Positions 31,985 to 45,100 of a stretch of 64,000 nucleotides of DNA are shown here, in pieces. The position numbers were made by a program, and so were the translations under genes. The number at the start of each line of letters is the position of its first letter. The first letter of the stretch is position 1. The notes beneath the pieces are model-generated. The model was given only the letters and a program-made list of their open reading frames with translations, did not search any database and had not been told where the DNA came from. Origin of the DNA: Metridium senile. Lineage: Eukaryota > Cnidaria > Anthozoa > Actiniaria > Metridiidae. The stretch lies in assembly GCA_949775045.1 (NCBI GenBank), contig OX459098.1, forward strand, positions 19,545,944 to 19,609,943, written 5' to 3'.

Positions 31985-32316
31985 TAAGTCTTGATGTCAT
32001 CAAAGGAACTGCTTTTTTATTTGTAAATTGACCTTGAGCTTTGTCCATGTCAAAGTTTAGGGTTCTTTTATCTGTTTATTCAAGCAATCATGCTACATCA
32101 TGCTCTCGCGAGCCGTACTGATTATGTAATCAAGTTTGGTCTATGACCATATATGGGGTACATACTACGACAGTCCACTTTAACCACAAATCTTAACCAT
32201 GCCAGAAGCATGTTGGTAATTTACAAAAGTAAATTGGGTACGGCTTCCTAATTCTACTCACTGAGCACTCACTGCTTATCATATTCATTTGATAATATAA
32301 TTCTATGTAATTGCAG

Positions 32317-32726
32317 AAAAATGAGCCTCAATAAGAACTCCAATACTGGTACTCTGCATGATCTTTGCAAAAGAGGAGCTGCTAATGAAATCAGCCGATA
32401 CTACTTGAAAGAGTCACTTAATTTTGCCAAACAGTTGGAGGAGCGCGTTGTTTTCTCTGGTTACACACCACTTCATGAAGCTACACACAGGGGTCATGTT
32501 GACGTTGTGCGACTATTACTTGATTACGGTGCAAACCCAAATGTTACTGCAAATTGCTCGAATACCTGCCTTCATCTGGCAGCGTCAGTGGATAACGCTG
32601 AGTGTGTTAAAGAGTTAATTAAATACAAAGGTGATATATCTTGTGAAGATGAATTTGGTAAGACGCCCCACGACACGGCTGTTATACACAATTGTAAAAA
32701 CACTGCAACGATATTAAAAAGTGCTG
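32317..32726 (+). CDS. LRRK-like exon 1 (coding): ankyrin repeats
   Basis: Acceptor TGTAATTGCAG ends at 32316, so a 5' untranslated exon lies upstream, not located. ATG at 32321 starts MSLNKNSNTGTLHDLCKRG. Ankyrin patterns GYTPLHEATHRGHVDVVRLL and NTCLHLAASVDNAECVKELI follow. The donor is GTAAGG at 32727. Confidence 0.8.
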
Positions 32727-33157
32727 GTAAGGAACTGACGTAACAATGATGATTATCATTATATTAATAATAAGTATTTACTTTTTGATTAGGTTTGCAG
32801 TACTTTGCAATTATTTTTAATATGCTAATTAATGATTTAAATCTATTTCTAATGTATACTTCACAGAGGATGTTTATAATGTAAAAACTGGCTTTTCAAT
32901 TAACACAGGACTTCACATTATTTTCTAGATTAATAGATAAGTTTTAGTCTTTTTAGTTTGTGCGCAGCAGGGCATTGTCAAAATTAATGCCATTTTTGAA
33001 TTCAGAGCAAATAGATATTATGTTGTTCTTAAATATCTGCAAGAACTATAAAGAGCTTATTTCATTTACCAGTGAAACACACTTTAGTGAATTACTGTTT
33101 AATGCACCTTATTTCCATTGTATTCTTTTGTTGTTAGGGACTGCGCAATAATTATCA

Positions 33158-33196
<39 letters not shown>

Positions 33197-36100
33197 TGAG
33201 AAATGAGCGAAAAAATCGAAAAAGTTAATTATAACCCCCCCCCCTCACAAAAGAAGAACATTACGCCTTGCCCCCCCCCCCTACCATAAAGGAAAAAATT
33301 AGACTACACCCCCCTCCCTCGAAATTGAGAAGACTGCTGAATACTTACCAGAAAAGGGTTTTATCAAGATCGCCAGAGAATCTAACCAGCATTGACGAGG
33401 ACGTCTTCGTCAGCAACAAATAAGACTTCAAAGTTCTCTTCAACATATCCAGGTTCAACGTCAGAATCAGATGATTAAATAGCGCAGCGCATGAATGACG
33501 TCACAAAAATGGAGACAAAGGCCTAACTCGGACTTTCAGCAGGAAATGTAAGATCGGTTCATATATTGCTCAACACAGAAAAACTGAACACAACGTTTGT
33601 CCGAGTCTTGGAGCTATTTTTAGCATTCCTGCGCTGCGCTATTATTGACTGACAGATTGACTGGGTCCTACATCATCTTATTGTTGTTCATTTGTTGAGT
33701 TTTCAGTTTCAAATTAAAGTTAGGTGTTTACCCCCTCCACTCTCTCATTAATTTTGGACGTTGCCCCCCCTCTTTCAAGACATAAGTTTAGATGATGCCC
33801 CCCCTCTGGATTCTCAACCCCCCCTTCTGATAATTATTGCGCAGTCCCTTATTTGACTATCACACTTTAACTAAATTATACACTTCACAGGTTAATGAGA
33901 ACAGCTCTAATAGTGCGATAATAAACCTGCCTAAATGAATTTTTATCAACCTTATTCCACAGAGATTTTAAAACTTGCCCGGGAAGACAGCCCTCGATTG
34001 AAAGAAACATTGAGGTCAATAAAACATGAAAGCATTACTTCAACATGCTTACAAGAAGCTTTAGAGAGCGCATCAGAGAAGGGCAATGTCAATGCCATTC
34101 ATTCAATCATCCTAGCCAGTGTGAAGGGATCATTAAACTTTGATGATTGTATTGGTATGGCTTTACAATTCAACTTCATCAAGGTATAAATAATATACTG
34201 TCCAACAAACTCTTTACAATGTGTTATTAGATTTAAAGGGGCACACTTGGACCAAAATCGATGAAAGTTGAAAATAAAGTTAAAGTTGATGAAACCTATC
34301 TAAGTATATTCATTTGCAACAATGATTACCATGTTGCAATATTTTGCTTACATCAAAAAGAGACAGATAAAAATTGTCAAGGTTTTTTAACATTTAAATT
34401 TGGTATGTATGACTTCATACATACAACCCTATTGTTCTTTGAGATTTTAAGCCAAAGTTTTTTTAGGTTAATTAATGAGCTTTAGATGCACAAGTTGTAA
34501 TGCAATTTGGTTAGTTTTCTATCTACAATCATTCTCATGTATACATTGTCGCTTTCCAATTTATTTTAAATTTCTATTGTTTTTGGTCCAAGTGGTACTA
34601 CTGGTAATAGTTTTAACACCCATTGTTGCTAAGATATACTGTATTAAATTTTATGTAAACTACATGGACATGTATGTATTCAAAGTAGAGAGAAAACCTT
34701 TTTTAAATGTATTTATTAATAATAAATTATTGGTATGTACATTCCTTTCTTTATCATGCATGTTATTCTGTGCATTAAGTATTAAGTGTATCTAAGGGGG
34801 CTTTCATCTATTAGTGGGGGGGGGGGGGTTGCAAAATCTTTTTTGCCTTACCAAATATTACGCATCCCCCCCTTTGTGGTTGGTAAAAAATTTCATAACC
34901 CCCCTATATAACTAAAGCTGCATCAAATTAGTAACAACTCCCCCTATTTAGCTCAATATTGCCAACCCCCCCCCCCCCCCCCCCCCCCCATACACTAATA
35001 AATGAAAGCCCCTAAGTGTTAGATGTCTGACGTTTGCTCCCATCAGCACTATGGAAATTTTTAAATTTACCACTTGACGGGTCCTCCTCTGTGTACTTGA
35101 CACAATCTATGTGTACAATCTAAGTTAAATAATAGTACAAACCTAACAAATATACAATAGATTTGCAATGACAACAGAGGAGCCCAAACTGACAACTGTT
35201 AAATCACGCTATGCCTTTTAACTGTTCTGTATTTTTCTAAAGGCACTATGTGTGCTCTGATCATGCTATGCCTTCTAACTGTTCTGTATTTTTCTTAAGG
35301 CACTATCAGTGCTCTGATCATGCTATGCCTTTTAACTGTTCTGTATTTTTCTAAAGGCACTATCAGTGTTCTGATCATGCTATGAATTTTAACTGTTCTG
35401 TATTTTTCTAAAGGCACTATGTGTGCTCTGATCATGCTATGCCTTCTAACTGTTCTGTATTTTTCTAAAGGCACTTTCAGTGCTCCTGATCTGTTATGCT
35501 GCTCAGATGGGATATGTTGAGATGCTACAATATCTGTTAGGTGGACCCCAGACACAAGAGGAAAAAGATACAGCTGTAAATCAGCTGCCATTTAGCAAAA
35601 ACTGTCACAGTCATATTGTTAAAATAAGGTAGATAACAAGTCAACATTTTGTTACTTAGTCATTCATTCATTATCTCAATCATTTACTCAATTAATCATG
35701 TTCATTCATTCACATTTTCAACTGCCCATTTCTTATTTCGTTCATCCATTCATTTTATTCAATCTTTCATCCATCCATTCATTTGTTAATCCTTAAGGTA
35801 ATCAATCTAACAATCCATTCAAGACATTTGCTCATTCATTTCTGTATTTATTTTCCTAGTATTCAATCATCTGTTCATCTATTAAATAAATCTAATGTAT
35901 TCATTCATTCATCCATATGTCATGTATTAACTCTTTTACTTCAACGAAGGGCTAAAGCTCGAAACATCAGTAAAATTAAGTCAACACTCTTTACGATGTT
36001 ACAATTAAATTTCATTATATTACCTATCATTTGTATCAAACAGTGACGCAGCCTATACTAGTTTACTCGCTAGTTTCCATTTGTATTTCCATTTATCTAT

Positions 36101-39100
36101 TTGTTTTTCATAATTCTGTTCTGCTACAGGAAGTATCTCAAAGACAAAGAATCTCTTCATGTTGACGTTCCCTTGCAGCTTTCTCTTTGCAATAAACATA
36201 AAGATGCAACAAAAGTAATCCTGCTCGGCACAAACTGCAACAAAGACAGAAGGGAAATAGGATGGCAAAAGTTACATCTTGGTGAGCTTGATCCTTCAAT
36301 TATCAAAAGCATCGGATGGGTTGAAAAACTTCAGCTTTCTCATAACATGCTCACTGCAATTCCTAGTAACATCATTGACCTCCATAAACTTTGTAAACTT
36401 CAGCTACAAAACAACCAGCTTATGAAGATACCTAGTGGTTTACTAAAGATGAACTGTTTACGTGAACTAAACTTGTCGCACAATAAACTTACAGAACTCC
36501 CAAAGACGAGTCACTGGACTCTGTCATTAAACACGTTAAATGTCAGCGATAACCTTTTGCAGGATTTACCTAAAAACATAGCTGGCTCCAGTTTGAAGAA
36601 TTTAGATATTGCTAGGAATAGTTTATATGAAGTGCCGCCTTATGTTTGTGAGGTGATGTCACTGGAAGTGCTGGACTTGTCAGGAAATACTCGACTGACT
36701 CATTTACCAGTGCAACTGGGAAAATTAACAAACATATCAACTCTGAAACTAAATGATCTTGATCAGGTTTGTATGCTTTTATTCTTGTTTTTCCTTCCTG
36801 TTATTGCTAAGGCCCGGGCAAATGGCTTCATCTTTGCTTCAACATTCGTTCCATTTTGTTGAATGGCAATGTTTAAACGCTTTTAAACTCTTTCAACATT
36901 GTTGAAACATGTTGAATCAATGTTGAATTGATGTTGAAAGAGTTTAAAAGTCTTTAAACATTGCTATTCAAAAAGATCAAACAGGTGTTGAAGCAAATGT
37001 GGAAACCGTTTGCCCGGACCCTAATCAACCATAGTTGTTTGCTTCATGAATGAAAGGCGTCAGTCGTGGATCCAGGATTTTGTGAAAGGGGGTGACTGTT
37101 TAATGTGGCAACAATGCCTTGATATTAAAATTGTTACTATAGCTGTAGCTCATTTAGTAGTTGTTGTTTTTTTCAAAAAGGAGCGGGGTGAAATTAAGAA
37201 TTTTGTATCTTTTTTAGTCTCAATTTTATTTAATTTTCTATTATCATTTTTTTCGAAAAGGAAGGGGGGGTGACTTGTCACCCTAAACACCCCCCTGGAT
37301 CTGCGCCTGGGCATGTGTGAGTTCTGTACGTACGTTTGATTATTAAGCAAATTGACATAATATGTATTTTATCAAAGGTTGATACAGATCAATCCTGTAT
37401 GAATTGACCAATCAGATCTTCATAATCCTGTATAAATTTATTAATCAGATCTTCATAATCCTGTATGAATTGACCAATCAGATCTTCATAATCCTGTATA
37501 AATTGACCAATCAGATCTTCAAAATCCTGTATGAATTGACCAATCAGATCTTCATAATCCTGTATGAATTGACCAATCAGATCTTCATACAAGAGTACAG
37601 TAGAATCGATGGTTTTCTAAATAAACAGGCTTTCCTTTACCATAATTACTCTTTCCTAGCTCGAATAAGGGAAAAAACATTGGCCCCGCCACTTCCAAAT
37701 GAAGAAACAGTGAAAGATGTTTTTCTGTAAATCTTGACTGCATATTTAATGTCCATTCTGCATTATTGTTTCTTGTCTGCCAAACCTTAAATTTGGCCTG
37801 GCATTTGGCCATTGGCAGGCAGCTATTTCCAGTCCTGCCTTTTGAGAAAACCATTTTACTATTATTATGCCTTATTTGTTATTTTAATGGTTGTATTATA
37901 CCTGGATTTTTAAAGGTTACAGATCCTCCAGATAAAATTAAAAAGGATGGAGTCAAGACAATTATGTATCTGCGAGCTAAACTTCGTAATTCCAAAGGAT
38001 ACTACTCCATGAAGCTAATGCTGGTTGGTAGAGCTGCACAGGGCAAGACTACATTAATGCATAGGTTGATGAGCGATTATACCTTTAACCGTAACAGTGC
38101 TACAAATGGTGAGACACTATTGTGAATTGTTAACATTTTTATTGTCATAGTAATTATATTTTGAGTTATAATATGCTAGATTATATAATTATATTCATTT
38201 GTATTTGATAGTTTAGGCCAAACCTAGAACTATTTGTTCAGCCTGATTAACATTTGCCATGTTTGTTTGTTTGTTTGTTTATTTATTTGTCACAATGATA
38301 CAATTTTCAACTAATAAAGAGTATATACTTGCGACAGGAGATGGAAACAGAACTTTCGTCCCAATTGAATATCCTACTCCTCCTTAAATATAACTAATAA
38401 TAGAATTATACGTACAATGCTAAAAAATATACTAACAAATACAGTATCTAGTAAAACTATCTCTTCCTCTTTGCCTTTCTTGAGTTGCATCAGTTATAAA
38501 TCAGCAGTTTGGTCTTCCACTTGATCTTTTTTTTGGCTTGAGATCTTGCCCTGTCGAAGTCACTCAGCAAAGCTTCAGTTTTGCATGCTGGCCGTTGGCT
38601 CAAAACGAGCTCTTCCGCCCTTTGACAGGTCTTATTTTTCGTCCTGCTAGGTGACATGCCACCCTCCTCACTAACATAATGTTAGTGGGGGAGCCGGTTT
38701 AGTCGCCGACAACCCGACCATGCGGCAGGTGGTACTGGGTTACAATGTTACCAGTAGCAGAGTCACCAGTAAACCCTGACCTGACTCGTCCAACTTTGTG
38801 CGCGAGCTTATTTGGATTACGGCCGTTGGACTTTTGGCGCGCGCGCGCATGCATCATTGAACGGTTGTGCTCGAGCATAAAAAATAGAATAAAGAAATCA
38901 CGTAAGCAAACAAAAGAAACCGTTAAGATAACGGAACGAAATTAAAAGACAAAAAATAATACGAAAGGAAGCAGAAAAAAACATTAAAAGCTATCAAAGC
39001 AAAAGAAAATATGACTATAAAAGCTTATTAGATCAAATGGAAACCCGTCTGTCAAAGCAAAATAAAGTAAAATTATTGTAAAAGTAAGGTTTATCTAAGA

Positions 39101-42100
39101 AAGAAATACTAATGAAAATTAACGGACTTATGCTACCTAGCAATAAAAATCGTGTTTAAAAAGTTAATTTGGAAAACAAATCAAACAAAAATGCAAAACT
39201 AACCTTTAAAGTGTCATCCAATGAAAGAAAATACAAAAAATGAAAAGCAAATAGGTAAAAATAGTAAAGAATCCGAGAGAGCTCGAAGGCACAGCCCAAT
39301 CACTTGACAGCGCGCGCAATGTTGCTTGATTGACTTACTTTGAGCAAGAACCCTGCTGTTCCAGAGTAATATTATAGGGTTATAGTGCGGCGCTTATTTG
39401 GGGGTGGCGCGTATTTGAGTAAATATGGTATTGTATGGTTTATTATATATTTATGCAATTTCTTTCTATCTTGATATTTCAGGTATATCAATGGAGGACT
39501 TGCGAATCAGAAAGGACCTGTTTCACGAAGAATGTCTTTTCAGAATATGGGACTTTGGTGGCCAGGAAGACTACTACGCCACACATCAATGCTTCCTCTC
39601 CACCCTATCCCTCTACATTCTGGTATGGAATATGGAAGAAGGGGAGGGGGGCATTGCCAAGCTAGAGGGGTGGTTAGACACCATTTCAACCCGTGCCCCT
39701 GGAACATGCCTTATCATAGTTGGAACACATGTGGACAAGATAAGAAAAGAAAAAGAGAAATATGATGAAGGGTACCTAGCACGAATGCACGACAATGTAG
39801 AGAGACTAAAAGGCCAGCAGAAGTATGAGCGTATCTTTGTTGTTGGAATCAAAGAAGTAAGCTGTGCTATAGACTCAAGAGAAGGTATGCTGTGTTACAT
39901 AGGAGTGAGATATAATGACATCCTTTTTTTGTTACCTTGATGTTCTGTTTTTCACCCTTATTTTCGTCATCCTCATTGTCATCACCATCATTGTTGTCGA
40001 CATCATCACCACCTTTATCATAATCAACGTCATCATCATCATTTCCTTTCTACTACTACAGGCATTGATGATCTTCGTATTGCTGTCTATGATGCAGCCT
40101 TCTCAATGCTGAAAGTTAAAAGAAAAGGTACTGATGAGGTAAGGGTTATACTTTCCAGTGATATATACTACTCTGTCTGTTTTTCGTAATAAAGTACTTA
40201 CAATTTACTATAATAAATTTCATGTTAATTATATTTAATAATCTGTTTAGGAGTGGGAGTGATTGTCTATACCTATTAGGTATATCATTGTTGATTGTTA
40301 TTGTTTATCAGTTAGTATAATTTATCCTATATGGGTCATTCCACATGTACATGAGACATTGAAATAATGAAAATTTGACAACATTAAAAAGCGTGCTCCA
40401 AAAAGAGAGTTGACTGACTAAGGTTCTCAATGTGATTTTACTGTAATATTATCTATTCTATGTGATATTTACTAAGCAAATTAGGCAATTTTTCTTATAT
40501 TTGACTTACTGAATTTGCCATTTGTAATGTCCGTCACGTTTCTTGTAATGTCCGTCACGCTAAATATTTTCCCTTTTTTAAAAAAATAGAAAAAACAACT
40601 AAAAAATATAGGTCTTCAGTAAGAAAACTTAACCTATAACCAAATGCTAAAAAGCATTTGTTTGCTATAAACTTCTCACAATTCACAGGAATTTCACTTC
40701 TAATTTACCCAACTGGAATTAGTGTTAGTTTTAGCTGTAATGTCCGTCACGGTCCTTTTGGGCAAAAAACTGACAAGTTGAAAATTATTTCTGAAAACTT
40801 TTTTCATGCAAATTGTAGACAAGGTTCTAAGACAGTTGTGTGAAAAAAATAAATTGTAAGATAGTGCAACTGTGTATTAAGGTGGCTGACAACTATACAA
40901 AAACTAGAAAACTGCGCATGACTTCGCGCACATACGACATCGAGTCACGGTAGAGATACAGGGAATCCAGACATTCATTTTTGTGCCGTATATTTTAAAG
41001 CGTTAAGCAATTTAACAGCCAATATCATGATTTAGATATGCTGTCATTTGAAAGGGATCTGTTTCACCTTGATATCAGTGAATTTATAAAAGTAAAAGGA
41101 ACTTCAAAGGTGGCCGAACTAGCGATTCTTTTAATTACAAAACTCACATTTCACGAAAAACGGCAAAATAGGACTCAAAACTTATCTAAACAACAATTGC
41201 ACAACATTAGTGAAATAAAACGAAAACATAAGCATTATATAAAAGGCATTTTCTGTCGAAAAGACAATTTTTTAGCACGTTTTTGTTGGAAAAAATAATG
41301 GATATGAAAGTTGAAATATGTCAAAAAGACGATGGAAAATTAGTTAAAACAAAACAATGAACACATGAAATGATACATAGCGACATTTATTATAGCTTCT
41401 ACTTACAGAAAAGTGAATTGCCTTTGAGAAATAATCCATAAACCTGTTTTAAGGGACTTTTTTTGAAAAGAAATACTTCGAGTAGTTGACAAACTTTCCC
41501 TCAACATCGCACGAGTGTTGCGTGACAAGATGGCGTAAGCTCAAAAGGAACAGCTCATTGGATTGGGTAAAATGTATCCAATCAGAAATAACGTTGTAAT
41601 TCTCCCGTTCCCAGGACTGGCAGAGTAGTCAAAATGGTGGAAAAAGCTGATTTTAGGCTCGTTTTTCTCTTAAAACTCAATAATTCGCCCGGGACCCTAT
41701 GATTTGTTTTTGATAATCAGGAAGAACAGGTAAAAATCGTTGTTTTGACAAACTTTAAGAAAATTGACATTTCTACAACTATAAAAAAAATACTGTGTCT
41801 GCTAATACAAATGATCGTTTACGCTCGATTTCAGACTTTATGAGCATACATATTACATATTTTTTCACCTTACTCGTACATATTTCCTATTAATTATTTA
41901 ACAGATCTCGAGAACAATCCTCACGTAAGATTTTCTGAAAAAAATACGTCCACAGCTCTTTTAGTTTTTATGTTGTGAATTATTTGGTTCCAAGCGCAGT
42001 TTTTGCCATTTTTCGTTCGAAAACTTGCAGAGTGGGTACTATTCGAAATCCAATATCTCAGAAACGAGCTCGGGACACCCCATTTTTCTCTTTTTCATCT

Positions 42101-45100
42101 GAATCACCATTAAATTTCCTATGAAATATTTTTCTAATAATAAATTCTGATTTGTTTTTCGTATAGTAGTCAGCCACCTTAAACACAAGCTTATTTAGGT
42201 CTGTGAATGTAATGTCCGTCATGGTGGAATGGCCCATATCTTTATTATAGTTTACCAGTTATTTACATAATATCTTGGATGGCGTATGTTAGGGAATCTT
42301 GAATTCTGTTTTAGGTCTACATCGGATCATTAGATTCTGATAAATGCAATGTATTCAGAATTTGTATTAAAAAGTTCCTAGACCTTAATGTCCATACAGC
42401 AGATTCCGTATGACTTTGAAAAGTTCAGTGACATGATAGTTAATTGTAAAGCGAGCTTTGTGGAATGTGAAATGTGCTATATAAGCACACATTGCATACT
42501 ACTTACAATCTCGAACCCAGAGCCTGCGTTACTCTTGGCCAGCAGTGCCGAGCAACGTATAACTCTGGAATGCGCATGCTTAGTTAGTATTATAATGATC
42601 TGTTGGTTTGGGCATCCTGTGTTACTTAGCCGTTATATGACATTCAAAATATTTATATATTATTGTTGACCTAGTAGTATTTTAAACATTTTCTAAGCCA
42701 AAATATAAACATTTTCCTCACTCATAAAACATTAAAAGATTAGGAAGGTTTTTTAACGGCCATCAGGTTTATATAATGATATAAAAACGCATCTAAATCT
42801 CCTTCAATTCAGATCGCTTTAACAGTCGATTTATTTATAGTTTTCTAACGGTTAGGGACTGGTCATAAAGTATAGGGGGGGGGTGGGCCGGAAATTTCTG
42901 AAATCGTAATGAATGAATAAATGTGACCCACCCCCCAGACTGCACATTATTATAAGTGACCCATCCTTTGTAGAATGCACAAAAAATTATGACCCACCCC
43001 TATTTCTATCTTCAATATTTTAATCTTCAAAAATAAAATACAAACACTGCAAAGTTTGACTGAAGATTTTGTACAATTCTGTAGAAATACGCATAGTACT
43101 ATTGAAATACCTTATTCAGAATCACCAAAATATCTCCTGGTATTGTACGTTGAAAAGGGTTTACAAACTAATAGCCCATTGTACTCAAGAAGGTGAATTT
43201 TCAACAGTCAACTATACTGGGATTTCTGAGATTAAAAAAAGTGATTTGAAATGGCTCAAAATGCTCATGGACAGGAAGATGCTTCCAGACAATGCACTTT
43301 TAGAGATCAAGTCACTCACTGATCTATCATTCAGTGATAGAAGTTCTGATGAAAGTGAAGACTTTGTGTATGAGATTGATGTTGATGATTAATTTGTGAC
43401 AAGGTTAAAAAATTGTGTTAGTTTCGTTGTGTGACATTTCCTCATATTTGGGTTGTAAATGTTGGATTGAAAATTAAGTCATTTCTGCTCTAGCCAGCAT
43501 ACTGGCCAGTACGTTGGCTAGGTCTGTCAAGTAATTCTGTTTTTGTTTTTGTTTTGTTTATATATTTTATTGGTATTTAACATCGTTATATCATGAAAAA
43601 AGGACCTTGAAAAAGATCACTTGGTTACAAATTGTTAGTATGTTTGCATGAAAAAAGACTGACTATCTATTCCTGAAGATTCTCATTGAGATTCTACTAG
43701 TACTAATTCATCGATATTCTAGGTGGAGGTGAAGTTGTTGCAGTTTTTTTTGTTGTTGTTGTTTTGTTTCTTCTTTACAAAAAAAAAATGAGTTATGTGT
43801 AAAAAGAAGTCATCAACAGAACCATGATGAACTAATGAGTCATCATTGAAATAAATACTCATTTTTCCTCTAGGTATGTAAAAAATTCTGTTTTTATTTT
43901 ATACTGATTGAATTCTGTCATTTTTCCAATGGTGTCTATTAAAATTTCAGCTACTATTAAACAATGTGTCTTAAGCACAGTAAAAAAAACATTGCACAGA
44001 AATTGCATGGCCCACCCCTTTAGTGGTGCATGATATTTTCTAGCCCACCCCTTTTGGGATGCATGAAAAACCACGGCCCACCCCCAGCTTTTTCCGGCCC
44101 ACCCCCCCCCTATACTTTATGACCAGTCCCTTATTAGTTTGCTTTCGTGGTACGATTGACCTTTAGTAAATAACTGGATGCCAGAGACCTGAGGATTGTC
44201 AAGTTTAGAATAGTTTAAAGAATCCTAGTCAACCACAATGCATTGCACGCTTGACATTGCCAAATAATCGCTAGTCGCCATTTTGTTGACCATGGAAAAT
44301 GGCCGACTTTTGGGTTTGTGAAGTAAATCCATTTCCATCGGCCTTTGAATTACTGCAAGATGGGTCATAAATATCGTGAAAAGTTCACCAGTGGTACTTC
44401 TCAAAGTTTTTCGATGGTTTGGAAAAAGTTTGATTCTTTATTGATGTATTATTTGAATTCAATGGTCGCTACTGATCTCCCCGTCTGACAATGGCCAAAA
44501 AGTCGAGATTTTGTGAAGAGAATGTCTCTAAAACATTCAACCTACTTACTCTGGAATCAAAGGTTGGAGAATTTAGACAGTTAGTGACTATCCAGCCACT
44601 TAACGCTATTTATTGTGATGGTTTTAGAAGGTCAATAGAAGTTATTGTTTCTTGTCACGCTCGACCCATGACAAGTCAACTCCAGCATATTCGCTCAACA
44701 TATAACAGAGCCTTCTCTCTACCCAGATGGAAAGCGGTTAATTTCAAGAACAGCTTTAATACATCCTGAAGTCTGAAAAGCAACGTCCATATTAGTAAGT
44801 AGATTTGTTATCGTAACTTTTATCGTGAATTTAATTATGAATTTATTGTAAAAATAACTGTATTTGAACTGTAATTTATGAATATGTAATTCAGCTTTGT
44901 ATGGTATCAGTTATTATCAATAAACTCTTTTTATCCATAAAATCTACAGATTGTTGCGGCACGCGTGACTTAATCTGTTGCATAACCCGCATGTAAACAA
45001 TAATATAGGAGCGCAAACCATTGTGGTTGACTTGGATTCTTTAAAGGAGTATTTTGTGTGTATTCTAATCTGCTTCGCGATTCGATAATCATCGCTTAGC

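Noticed and set aside
37389..37730. Repeat proteins on both strands (DLIGQFIQDYE, LTNQIFIILYE)
   Set aside because: A 33-bp intronic tandem repeat stays open in any frame lacking stops; no start context or splice evidence.
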